NCBI RefSeq assembly: GCF_013410215.1 | Contig: NZ_JACCFQ010000001.1 | Span: forward strand, 2,850,351-2,914,350 | From: Nesterenkonia sandarakina | Lineage (GTDB): Bacteria > Actinomycetota > Actinomycetes > Actinomycetales > Micrococcaceae | DNA: 64,000 bases | Direction: 5' to 3' | Shown: piece after piece, positions 26,229 through 34,259 of the stretch | How positions within the stretch are numbered: the first letter of the stretch is position 1 | Layout of the letters: the number at the start of each line of letters is the position of its first letter | Notes under the pieces: model-generated | What the model saw: only the letters and a program-made list of their open reading frames with translations | Told to the model about the DNA's origin: nothing | Database searches by the model: none | Program-made: the position numbers and the translations under genes

Positions 26229-27203
26229 TCAGTGCTCCATTTCCTGTGAGACGGCGGTGAGCGCCTGCGCATCCTGCGGAGAGAGTTCAAGCTGAGCTCC
26301 GGCAAGCAGGGCTGGGAGCTGCTCGGTGGTGCGGGCGCTGGCGATCGGAGCCAGCACCTGCGGGCGGGTCCGCAGCCAGGCCAGCGCCACAGCAGGCATG
26401 CCGACCTCGAGGCGCTGCGCGATCTCCTCCACGGTTTCCAAGACCTTGAGCCCGGACTTGGAGAGATGCTTCCCGGCCATTCCGGCGCGAGCTGCACCCT
26501 CGAGGTCTTCTCTGCGACGGTACTTTCCGGACAGGAAGCCAGAGGCCAGAGCGAAGTAGGGCATCACGGCCAGTCCTTCCTCCTGCGCGATCGCGCTCTT
26601 GCCGGTCTCATAGTCACCCCGGTGGACCAGGTTGTAATGCGGCTGCAGCGCCACGGGCAGGCTCGCCCCGGTGGCACGAGCGATCTCGAACCACTGACGG
26701 ATCCGTTCCGTTGTGTAGTTCGAGAGTCCGATCGCGCGGACCTTGCCTGCCGCCACGAGGGTCTCGAAGGCTTCGACGGTCTCCTCCAGCGGCGTCTGCT
26801 CGTCGTCGAAGTGCGCGTAGTAGAGGTCGATGTGCTCGGTCCCCAACCGTCGCAGCGAGGCCTCGGCGGCTGCGACGACGTTTGCTCCGGCGAGCCCCTT
26901 GAAGTCGGGGTGCTGGCTCACCTTGGTGGCCAGGACGACCTCGTCCCGGTTGCCGCGGGCGGCCAGCCACTGCCCGATGATCGTCTCGGACTCGCCTCCG
27001 CTGTTGCCCTGCACCCAGGCCGAATAGCTGTCGGCGGTGTCCACGAAGTTCCCGCCACCTGCGAGGTAGGCATCAAGGACCTCGAAGGAAGTCTCGCGGT
27101 CACTGGTCCAGCCGAAGGTGTTGCCGCCCAGGCACAGGCCGGAGACCTCGATCTCGCTGGCTCCCAGGGTGTTCCTGGGGCCGTGCTGCTCTGACGCGGA
27201 GAT
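26229..27203 (-). CDS. Aldo/keto reductase with apparent ATC start
   Basis: A 324-residue reductase if read from ATC 27203. The catalytic residues are in NFVDTADSYSAW (D, Y), VVLATKVSQHP (K) and LYYAHFDDEQTP (H); the C-terminal part has IGLSNYTTERI and VLAPIASARTTEQL. The first ATG/GTG/TTG in frame is GTG 27044, but that would remove the conserved first strand and loop, which translate correctly upstream as EVSGLCLGGNTFGWTSD. The only well-placed initiator is ATC 27203, eight bases after GGAGG and overlapping the previous stop as TGATC. A recent ATG-to-ATC change or a true ATC start are the options. Confidence 0.8.
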   Translation of the reverse strand: MSASEQHGPRNTLGASEIEVSGLCLGGNTFGWTSDRETSFEVLDAYLAGGGNFVDTADSYSAWVQGNSGGESETIIGQWLAARGNRDEVVLATKVSQHPDFKGLAGANVVAAAEASLRRLGTEHIDLYYAHFDDEQTPLEETVEAFETLVAAGKVRAIGLSNYTTERIRQWFEIARATGASLPVALQPHYNLVHRGDYETGKSAIAQEEGLAVMPYFALASGFLSGKYRRREDLEGAARAGMAGKHLSKSGLKVLETVEEIAQRLEVGMPAVALAWLRTRPQVLAPIASARTTEQLPALLAGAQLELSPQDAQALTAVSQEMEH

Positions 27204-27424
27204 CAGAATCCCCTCCCCAGCGGGCAGCCGAGGCTGTTGGCGGGGTTCTGCTGCTTCCGCGACCGGTCATAGTCGGTGGGCTGGCGACGCATCCGCGGGC
27301 TCGGCCGGGTGCGGTACCGGCGGCGGGGCGCCGCTGAGGCCGGCAGGGCGGACACGAGGGTGACGCCTGCGGCGGTCGCGCCCGTGGCGGCCGCCGTGAT
27401 CATTTTGCGACGGGAAAGATGCAT
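27203..27424 (-). CDS. Small secreted protein with Tat-like signal, unknown function
   Basis: A 73-codon frame starting ATG with AGG nine bases upstream. Its first 31 residues form a convincing export signal: SRRKMI twin-arginine motif, hydrophobic AATGATAAGVTLVSALP and a cleavage site ASAA. The mature part is only about 42 residues, basic, with one cysteine (NSLGCPLG). I do not recognise it. It may be a real small exported protein or the intact front of a broken secreted enzyme. It ends on the start of the downstream reductase gene. Confidence 0.5.
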   Translation of the reverse strand: MHLSRRKMITAAATGATAAGVTLVSALPASAAPRRRYRTRPSPRMRRQPTDYDRSRKQQNPANSLGCPLGRGF

Positions 27425-27504
27425 TCTCGCAACCTACCGGGCACCCAGATCGTCGACAAACGCAACCTTCCAGGGCCTGTTCAGCCCGACAGAATCGTCC
27501 CAGG

Positions 27505-28284
27505 TCAGACCAGCAGGTTCACGGCGCCGACGGCCGTGAGCCCCAGAACCAGACGCTCGAACACGGTCTGTGAGATCCGTCCGGCGATCCACCGGCCGAG
27601 GAACGCCGCCGCCACCACCAGCGGCACCAGTAACATCACGATGCTCAGGATCTGGGTGTTCAGCAGCCCCAGACCGATCTGGAACGGCACCTTCAGCAGG
27701 TTCACCGCGAAGAAGAAGTAGGCGGCGGTGCCCAGGAACGTCTTGACGTCCAGGCGCATGGCCAGCAGATACATGCTCATCACCGGTCCCCCGGCGTTGG
27801 CCACCATCGTGGTGAACCCGCCCAGCCAGCCGTAGCCGAACCCGGCCGCGCGGGCCGCACGGCGCGGGCTCGTCGAGGGCTGCCGCGTCGGGGTCTGCCG
27901 GCTTGACCGCTGGTCTGTCGCACCGCGGCGCCGCAGCAGCGTGAAGACCAGCAGTCCCAGCAGGATCACGCCGATCACGCGGCGCACCGCGGAGTCGGAG
28001 GCGATCCCGAGGAACACCGTGCCCACCGCCACGCCGAGCAGCACCGGCCAGATCAGTCGGCGCAGAATCGCCCAGTCCACGGTCTTGCGGTACATCGAGA
28101 TCGCGAAGAGATCGCCGACGAGCAGCAGCACCAGCAGCGCCGCGGTGGACTCGCGGGCCGGCAGGGCCATGGCGAAGAGGACGACGGCGAGCGTACCCGC
28201 CCCGGGAAGCGCCGTCTTGGAGAGTCCCACGACCAGGGCGCCCGCCCCCAGCAGCACCCAGCTCAGCGCCTGAATCTCCACCAT
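27505..28284 (-). CDS. TauE/SafE-family sulfite/anion exporter
   Basis: A 259-residue membrane protein with about eight helices in two similar halves. Family features are GAGALVVGLSKTALPGAG (about 12-29) and the repeat GFGYGWLGGFTTMVANAGGP (about 147-166). Family members export sulfite or organosulfonates. The start ATG is only 24 bp from the divergent mycothiol-dependent gene and is preceded at six bases by a -10 box. Confidence 0.87.
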   Translation of the reverse strand: MVEIQALSWVLLGAGALVVGLSKTALPGAGTLAVVLFAMALPARESTAALLVLLLVGDLFAISMYRKTVDWAILRRLIWPVLLGVAVGTVFLGIASDSAVRRVIGVILLGLLVFTLLRRRGATDQRSSRQTPTRQPSTSPRRAARAAGFGYGWLGGFTTMVANAGGPVMSMYLLAMRLDVKTFLGTAAYFFFAVNLLKVPFQIGLGLLNTQILSIVMLLVPLVVAAAFLGRWIAGRISQTVFERLVLGLTAVGAVNLLV

Positions 28285-28290
28285 CGGCCC

Positions 28291-28302
28291 AGCCTATAGA
28301 CT
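28291..28302. promoter_or_regulatory. Overlapping divergent leaderless -10 boxes
   Basis: Within AGCCTATAGACT, the plus strand reads TAGACT ending six bases before ATG 28309 and the minus strand reads TAGGCT ending six bases before the opposite ATG at 28284. The two boxes fit inside the 24-bp space between start codons. Confidence 0.6.
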
Positions 28303-28308
28303 CCGCGA

Positions 28309-29046
28309 ATGGTCGACGACGAGCCCACCGCCTCACGGGGACTGCCATTGGCGCAGCTTGCCGAGCTGCAGCGCGCCTTCGAGTCTGCGCTGGCAGGTGC
28401 CGACCCGGAGTCCCCGGTGCCGAGCTGCGGCAGATGGTCCGTGCGGGAACTGGCGGAGCACCTGGGATCCGTGCACGTCTGGGCGGCTGGCAAGGTGCTC
28501 GGCGAGAGGATGGAACGTCCCGGTGCTGCGGCTGCCCGGGACGGCGCCTCGGAGGACTGCTCGCTGGCCACCCGCTACCGGGCAGAGGCTGAGCTGCTGC
28601 GCACCACGCTGTCCTCGGTGCCCCCCGATCAGCCATGTCAGACGTTCACCGGCCTGGGTCCGGCGTCGTTCTGGCAGCGACGACAGATCCACGAGACGCT
28701 GATCCACCTCTGGGACCTGTCTCAGGCGCTGGGATCTGCGAGTCCCGAGGTCCAGCCCGCAGTCTGGGAGGACTGTGTCGCAAAGGTGGTGGAGGTGCTG
28801 CATCCTCGGCAGCTCCGACTGGGCCGCGCCGAAGACCCCCAGGATTCCCTGCTGCTGGTCTCGGAGGGCTCAGGCAGGCAGTGGCGGGTCCCCGCCGGGT
28901 CCTCCGCTGAACCGGCTGCGGTGCTCAGGGCCTGCGGCGCCGAGCTCGCCCTGCTGCTCTGGGGCCGTCTGGAGGAAACCGGGCTCACCGTCAGCGGTGA
29001 TGCGCGGGCAGCCGCAGGAGTTCTCGCCGGCCCGCTGACACCGTAG
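28309..29046 (+). CDS. Mycothiol-dependent maleylpyruvate-isomerase-family protein
   Basis: A 245-residue protein with an N-terminal DinB-like four-helix bundle that binds a metal: His in AEHLGSVHVW and the H-x3-E-x3-H like element IHETLIHLWD. A C-terminal MDMPI domain follows. Such proteins are actinobacterial and many use mycothiol. No aromatic degradation genes are near, so isomerase activity is unlikely to be its specific job. It is divergent from the TauE exporter with overlapping promoters. Confidence 0.82.
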   Translation: MVDDEPTASRGLPLAQLAELQRAFESALAGADPESPVPSCGRWSVRELAEHLGSVHVWAAGKVLGERMERPGAAAARDGASEDCSLATRYRAEAELLRTTLSSVPPDQPCQTFTGLGPASFWQRRQIHETLIHLWDLSQALGSASPEVQPAVWEDCVAKVVEVLHPRQLRLGRAEDPQDSLLLVSEGSGRQWRVPAGSSAEPAAVLRACGAELALLLWGRLEETGLTVSGDARAAAGVLAGPLTP

Positions 29047-29126
29047 CGGCGAGGCGCGGACTGAGACTTGAATGACCAATCACCAACGACCGACGACTGA
29101 TACCTGATGACCGATGAAAGTGATGT

Positions 29127-29789
29127 GTGAAGCCCATGGCCGCACCCTCGGTGAGTGACAGCGCGATCACCGCCAGCCTGCTCTTCGCGATCGGGCTCGG
29201 GCGGAAACGCGACCCGCAGTCCGCTCCGCTTGCCCACGAGCTCCAGGACAGCGTCACCCAGATGTTGCGGGACCAGGGTGCGGCGGAAAAGATACCGCAA
29301 GCCCTTGAGGCCGTGCAGGCAGGCCGCGACGCCGTCGCCGCGGATCCCTCTCTGAGCCTCTCGGCGCAGAAGTACGCGCAGCTGCGCGCCCAGTTCCTGG
29401 AGACCCAGGGGGCGGCGCCTGCCCGGGGCCGGAACGTCTGGCCCGTGGGTGCCAGCACGATCCTCAAACGCGCCTCCGGCTCCTGGAGTGCCGCGCTGCA
29501 GAAGGTGGGACTGGCGGCCTCGAGCCGTACCAGGCCCTCCGGCTTCGGCAGCGCGCGGTTCACTCAGGAGCAGTTTCGGGCAGCGCTGCGGGACTTCACC
29601 GCCAATGGCGGGCGGGCCGGTTTCACCACCAGCTACCAGAGCTACGTGGACTGGCGGACGCGGGAACAGCAGCGTGGACGCAGCGATCTGCCCTCAGGGC
29701 CGAGCATCCGCAACAGCTACGGCAGTTGGAACGCCGCTCTGCAGCAGGACGGGGTCGAACCCGGCACAGAAGGTCTCAGCACCAGCTGA
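29127..29789 (+). CDS. Protein with homing-endonuclease-associated (HNH) repeats
   Basis: A 219-residue protein (GTG 29127; ATG 29136 also possible). Two copies of the short repeat common beside HNH nucleases are seen: PVGASTILKRASGSWSAALQ (about 106-125) and SGPSIRNSYGSWNAALQQ (about 189-206). They are separated by a related segment with FTQEQFRAALRDFTANGG. The repeats are thought to bind DNA. There is no HNH catalytic motif, so this looks like a stand-alone DNA-binding protein. Its 3' end faces the photolyase operon 7 bp away. Confidence 0.65.
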   Translation: MKPMAAPSVSDSAITASLLFAIGLGRKRDPQSAPLAHELQDSVTQMLRDQGAAEKIPQALEAVQAGRDAVAADPSLSLSAQKYAQLRAQFLETQGAAPARGRNVWPVGASTILKRASGSWSAALQKVGLAASSRTRPSGFGSARFTQEQFRAALRDFTANGGRAGFTTSYQSYVDWRTREQQRGRSDLPSGPSIRNSYGSWNAALQQDGVEPGTEGLSTS

Positions 29790-29796
29790 GCTGGAC

Positions 29797-31458
29797 TCAC
29801 CGGTGCTCGTGAAGCAGCCGGCTCTCCGGCCCGGGCTCCAGCAGCCGCTGCGCGCGATCATGATGGCCCCGGCGCTTCTGCTGGTCCATCTTCTCCAGGA
29901 GTGAGACCACCATCCGGGCCCGCGGGTTGGCTTCGAAGACTTCGCGGTGATCCCGGATGAACGTCCAGTACAGCGCGTCCCACTGCTCGGCCCAGTCGCC
30001 CTTGGGCAGATCCGACATCTTGCGCAGGTAGTTGCTGCCCGAGACATAGGGCTTGGTGGTGATGGCCTCGCCCGCCGCGAACTGGCTCATCGCGTAGACG
30101 TTGGGCACCATCACCCAGTCGTAGGCGTCGATGAAGAGCTCCATGAACCACTCATAGACCGCGTCCGGGTGGATCCGCAGCAGCGACATCGCGTTGCCGA
30201 GCACCATCAGACGCTCGATGTGGTGGGCGTATCCCGTGGCCAGCACGCGGGAGATCACCAGGTCCACCGGGGTCAGCCCGGTGCTGGCATCCCACCAGCC
30301 CGCTCCCAGCGCGTTCCGGTGCTCCAGCCGGTTCGCGGTGCGCAGCTGACGCCCCCGGGTCCGGTAGGTGGCGCGCATGTACTCCCGCCACCCGATGACC
30401 TGCCGGATGAACCCCTCCACCGAGGCCAGCGGAGTGTCCTTATCGGCGGCCTCCAGCACGGCGTCCACCACCTCGCGGGGGTTCAGCAGTCCGATGTTCA
30501 GCGCAGGGGTCAGCAGACCGTGGGCGATGAAGGGGTGTTCCGCGGAGATCGCATCTTCATAGGGGCCGAAGTCGTTGAGTCGCTCCCGGACGAATTCACG
30601 AAGGTGCTCGCGGGCCTCCTCGGCACTGGTGGGCCAGGCGAACAGCCCCGGGTCGCCCGGCGCCTCGGGGAATTCCTCGCGGACCCAGGCGATGGCCCGC
30701 TCCACGTCGGCTGCGCCAGCCTCACGACCTTCATCCGCGCCGGCCTCGCCAGTGCCCGCTTCGGCGCCGTCCCCGCCATCGGCCGTGCTGCTGTCACCGG
30801 CTGCGTCCCCGCCGCCGAGCACGTCGAGGTCGAACATCGCTTCCTGCCCCAGGACCGGGTGGCTCGCGAAGCGCCGCACCGTGGCAGGCGTGTAGCCGCG
30901 CGGGAGCTTCTTGCGGTTCTCCGCGTCGAAGGACCATTTCCCACCGACCGGCTCCCCGTCGGCGTCGAGCAACAGACCGAACCGGCGGCGCTGCCAGACA
31001 TAGAACTCATGCATCCGGGCGTCATGGGAGGCGAACCAGTCATCGACATGGGTGCGGCTGGTCAGGAAGTTCGGGGTCTCCAATACGTCCTGGGCACGCA
31101 GCCAGTAGCCGCCTTCCTCCAGGGCGGCGCGCAGGTCCTGTTCCAACCAGTCGTCGACGACGTCGAAGAGCGTGACCTCGGCCGGGGCGAGGTCACGGAT
31201 CAGCTCGCTCAGCGCGGCGGCCGAGCTGCGGTCGGCCTGGCTGCGCAGCACCGAGACCTGGTGGCCGCGGGAGCGCAGACGGCGCGCGAAGCGATCCATC
31301 GAGGCCCGGTGCAGCACCAGCTTCTGGGCGTGGAACTGGTACTGCCGGAAGAGCAGGTCGTGTTCGATCAGCACGAACCCGGTCTGCGGGTCAGCGTCGA
31401 GGTGTTCTTCGAAGAGTTGGTGCGGCAGCACCAGCCGCAGTGCAGGAGACGTGGCCAT
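29797..31458 (-). CDS. Cysteine-free PhrB-type photolyase/cryptochrome
   Basis: The 553-residue protein belongs to the deoxyribodipyrimidine-photolyase-related group (FeS-BCP, PhrB-like). Landmarks are VLPHQLFEEH near the start, GYAHHIERLMVLGNAMSLL (409-427, the active-site His pair at 412-413), VPNVYAMSQFAAGE and TKPYVSGSNYLRKMSD (468-483). The iron-sulfur-binding stretch that normally follows KMSD is replaced by LPKGDWAEQWDALYW, and the whole protein contains no cysteine. An acidic, glycine-rich insert lies at 214-252. Light-driven repair of (6-4) or CPD lesions is the family expectation, but a [4Fe-4S] cluster cannot be bound. It is the last gene of a five-gene operon. Confidence 0.87.
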   Translation of the reverse strand: MATSPALRLVLPHQLFEEHLDADPQTGFVLIEHDLLFRQYQFHAQKLVLHRASMDRFARRLRSRGHQVSVLRSQADRSSAAALSELIRDLAPAEVTLFDVVDDWLEQDLRAALEEGGYWLRAQDVLETPNFLTSRTHVDDWFASHDARMHEFYVWQRRRFGLLLDADGEPVGGKWSFDAENRKKLPRGYTPATVRRFASHPVLGQEAMFDLDVLGGGDAAGDSSTADGGDGAEAGTGEAGADEGREAGAADVERAIAWVREEFPEAPGDPGLFAWPTSAEEAREHLREFVRERLNDFGPYEDAISAEHPFIAHGLLTPALNIGLLNPREVVDAVLEAADKDTPLASVEGFIRQVIGWREYMRATYRTRGRQLRTANRLEHRNALGAGWWDASTGLTPVDLVISRVLATGYAHHIERLMVLGNAMSLLRIHPDAVYEWFMELFIDAYDWVMVPNVYAMSQFAAGEAITTKPYVSGSNYLRKMSDLPKGDWAEQWDALYWTFIRDHREVFEANPRARMVVSLLEKMDQQKRRGHHDRAQRLLEPGPESRLLHEHR

Positions 31459-31462
31459 GGGC

Positions 31463-32719
31463 TCAGCCGGTGAGCAGTCGGGTCACCGAGCGCGCCGCCT
31501 GGTCCCCGGAGACCAGCGCGCCCTGGAGGGAGCCGTGATCGCGGTGGTCCCCGGCGATCAGCACCCGCTCCCCCACCTGTTGCGGGCTGGCCTCGCGCAG
31601 CGGCGGCGGCTGGACCGGGAGCGTATGTTCCACGATGTGGTGGGTGAGCAGCTCCCAGTCCGCGGTGGACACCTGGTAGAGCCGCTCCAGGTCTCGGCGC
31701 ACCACGGCCTCCTCGGCCAACCCGTCGGGCCGGTCCAGCAAGGTGGTGGCCTGCACCAGGTGCTGCCCCTCGGGCGCATAGGAGGGCGCGGCCTGGGAGA
31801 CCACTGCGGTGTTCCAGATCGGTCCGGCCGGGCCTCCCCCGCGCCGCGTCGCGTCGAGCATCAGGAACTTTCCGTGCTGTGGCAGCTCCGGGGCGCGGAA
31901 CCACCAGGTGGTCAGCCCGTGGGTGGGCAGCGCGGGGGCCTCGGTGAGCTCGTGCAGCTGCTGCGGCGCCACGGCGACGACGGCGGCCCGTGCCCGCAAC
32001 GGCCCAGCATCCGTGCCGACCTGCACCCCGTCGGCGGTGTGCATGATCTCCCGGGCGGGAGTGTGCAGCCGCACCGGGTCGTGCAGCCACTGCGCCATCT
32101 GCTCCGGAAGCGCCTGCATGCCTTCCCGGGGCAGCCCCGGGGTGCCCAGCGCGAAGTAGCGGACCAGCAGGCGCACATAATTCGCCGAGCTCTGCCCGCT
32201 GCTGTCCGCCAGGACCCCGGCGAGGAAGGTCTCCAGCACATCTCGGCGCAGCCTGCCGGTGAATCCCGCCGCGTCGAAGGAGGCGCTGAGCGTCTGGTCC
32301 TGCTGTGGTCGTGGACCGGTGGGGGGCTGCCGCAGGCTCGGGGCGATCCAGCGCGCCAGACCGAGCAGATCCTGCAGCGGGGTGTGCCGGCTGCCCAATG
32401 TGGCCAGCGCGTGCTGCGGGTGCCGCAACGGGTGCGCCAGCGTGGTGGTGGATCTGGCGGTGCGGATCACCGCGCCGACTGCGAACTTCTGCAGGCCCAG
32501 TGCGTCGAGGTCGATCCAGTCCCGCACAGCCGGATAAGCCGGGTTCAACACCTGGAAGCCGCGGTCACACCGGAATCCGTCGATGAGGTCGGTGCGCACC
32601 CGCCCGCCCACGGCGTCGGCGGCCTCGAGCACGGTGACCCGGTGTCCGTTGCGCTGCAGCCGGCGCGCGCACTGCAGTCCGGCGAGCCCTGCGCCGATGA
32701 CTATGACGTCGGTGTCCAT
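31463..32719 (-). CDS. FAD-dependent amine-oxidase-like oxidoreductase
   Basis: A 418-residue flavoprotein. The dinucleotide-binding motif VIVIGAGLAGLQCARRL (5-21) is followed by EAADAVGGRVRT, typical of protoporphyrinogen oxidase, phytoene desaturase and amine oxidases. A C-terminal FAD-contact segment is in VLIAGDHRDHGSLQGALVSG. The acceptor and substrate are unknown. It lies 4 bp upstream of the photolyase gene, a neighbour pairing also known for carotenoid-type enzymes. Confidence 0.85.
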   Translation of the reverse strand: MDTDVIVIGAGLAGLQCARRLQRNGHRVTVLEAADAVGGRVRTDLIDGFRCDRGFQVLNPAYPAVRDWIDLDALGLQKFAVGAVIRTARSTTTLAHPLRHPQHALATLGSRHTPLQDLLGLARWIAPSLRQPPTGPRPQQDQTLSASFDAAGFTGRLRRDVLETFLAGVLADSSGQSSANYVRLLVRYFALGTPGLPREGMQALPEQMAQWLHDPVRLHTPAREIMHTADGVQVGTDAGPLRARAAVVAVAPQQLHELTEAPALPTHGLTTWWFRAPELPQHGKFLMLDATRRGGGPAGPIWNTAVVSQAAPSYAPEGQHLVQATTLLDRPDGLAEEAVVRRDLERLYQVSTADWELLTHHIVEHTLPVQPPPLREASPQQVGERVLIAGDHRDHGSLQGALVSGDQAARSVTRLLTG

Positions 32720-33339
32720 GAATCTCCATCCCGTCGCGTGTGGCTCAGTCTAGGCGGGGCCTGGGACACGCGTCGGTTCGAACGCAGGTGACGCACGATG
32801 ATGACGCCAGCTGCCAGCGATCCGAGCCCGCCGGCGGCCATGTCTGAGATCGTGTCGGTGTAGGTCACGAAGATGTCGGGGGTGACGAAGATGAAGCCCA
32901 GCCACTCCACCATCTCCCAGACCGCGCTCAGTGCGAGCCCCAGCGTGGCAGTGAGCAGCACCCCGATCCATGCGGCACGTCGGTGCGAGCGGGGATCCGC
33001 CACGGTCTGGGAGCGCAGCAGCATGACGTAGAGTCCCGCGGCGAGGACTGCGGTGCAGAAGAAATGCACCAGCAGGTCCCAGTTCGGGATCAGGGTGTAG
33101 AGGTCGAAGACGTTGCTCCATGCGGCGATCAGCAGCGTCGCTGAGACCGTGATGTCCGCCGCGGCGGGGAAGCCCAGGAAGCGCGGCGCCACCAGTCCCG
33201 GCAGCGCGAACGCGAGGATGCCGGCATCGGTGGGGGCGAGGAACATCGCCGCCAGGATCACGCTGAACAGGCCGATCACGCGCAGCACGTCGGCGGCGAC
33301 CTCGGCGATGCTCTGCGGGGCTCGCAGGAAGTTCTCCAT
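32701..33339 (-). CDS. Polytopic membrane protein, YjdF/DUF2238-like
   Basis: The 212-residue protein starts at ATG 33339, which shares a base with the upstream stop (TGATG). It has six to seven membrane helices. The pattern WDLLVHFFCTAV, AVWEMVEWLGF and YTDTISDMAAGGLGS, with conserved acidic and His residues in the membrane, resembles DUF2238/YjdF and VanZ-like proteins. Function is unknown. It overlaps the oxidoreductase start by 19 bp. Confidence 0.7.
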   Translation of the reverse strand: MENFLRAPQSIAEVAADVLRVIGLFSVILAAMFLAPTDAGILAFALPGLVAPRFLGFPAAADITVSATLLIAAWSNVFDLYTLIPNWDLLVHFFCTAVLAAGLYVMLLRSQTVADPRSHRRAAWIGVLLTATLGLALSAVWEMVEWLGFIFVTPDIFVTYTDTISDMAAGGLGSLAAGVIIVRHLRSNRRVSQAPPRLSHTRRDGDSWTPTS

Positions 33340-34259
33340 CACCGGGCACCACCGGCCTCGTCGAGGTGCAGCACGGCCTGGACCGGGAGATGATCCGAGG
33401 CCCAGCCGCGTGGGCCGCGCCGGGTGTTGATCACCGCGCGGCCCACGTGCACCTGAGGTGTGACCATGATCCAGTCGATCCGGGCTCGGTCGCGGCGCGG
33501 CTCCTGGTAGTTCGCGAAGGTCCCCCACTCCGGGCTCTCGCGACGCTCAGCGACCGCCCAGGCATCGACCAGCGCCTGCCCGCGCAGCAGCTCCCGGATC
33601 GGGGCGCTGCGGGGACCGGCATTCATATCCCCCAGGACCACCCCCGGCAGCTCACTGCCGGTGATGAGTTCCCGGATGCTCTCCACCGAGCTCAACCTGG
33701 AACTCAGCGAAAGATGGTCCAGATGGGTGTTCACGGCGAGAAAGGTCGTGGCGGTGGCGCGGTCCCGGAACTTCGCGACGACCATGATGCGCGGGATCAG
33801 GTTCCCCCAGGACCGGGATCCCGGGTGGTGCGGGGTGTCGGAGAGGGCGCGCTGCTCCCAGTCGAGGAGCTCCAGGCGCTCGGTGTCGTAGTAGATCGGA
33901 GAGGCCTCGCCGTGCCCGTGCGGGCCCCGGCCGTGCCCGACGAACCGGTGTCCGCCCCCGAGCGCCTCGGCGACGAAACCTGCTTGATCCGCCAGAGCCT
34001 CCTGGACCCCGAGCAGAGCCGGCCGCTCGGTCTTCAGCAGGCTGCGCACCCCTGGGGCGCGGCGCCGCCACCGATCCGCTCGGCGCGGATGCAGCGCGAA
34101 GCTTCGCCGGCGGATGTTCCAGGTCATCACATGCAGTCCCGGCGCGGGCACGGGCCCGATCAGCGCGGACTCCGAGCGGAGCCTGGAGTGCTCGGCCCCC
34201 ACGCCGGATCCCGGCGAGCCGGCGGAGTCCATGGGCGCACCTGCCTGCTCAGCGGTCAT
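33339..34259 (-). CDS. Endonuclease/exonuclease/phosphatase-family hydrolase
   Basis: A 306-residue metal-dependent phosphoesterase. It shows MTWNIRR (about 45), LLGVQEA with the metal Glu, LAVNTHLDHLS, VLGDMNAG, RIDWIMVT and a final SDHLPVQA His-Asp element, all in the order of the EEP fold. The substrate could be nucleic acid, a phosphoinositide or a lipid headgroup. ATG 34259 overlaps the GT2 stop as ATGA and is preferred over the longer frame to 34361. Confidence 0.9.
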   Translation of the reverse strand: MTAEQAGAPMDSAGSPGSGVGAEHSRLRSESALIGPVPAPGLHVMTWNIRRRSFALHPRRADRWRRRAPGVRSLLKTERPALLGVQEALADQAGFVAEALGGGHRFVGHGRGPHGHGEASPIYYDTERLELLDWEQRALSDTPHHPGSRSWGNLIPRIMVVAKFRDRATATTFLAVNTHLDHLSLSSRLSSVESIRELITGSELPGVVLGDMNAGPRSAPIRELLRGQALVDAWAVAERRESPEWGTFANYQEPRRDRARIDWIMVTPQVHVGRAVINTRRGPRGWASDHLPVQAVLHLDEAGGAR

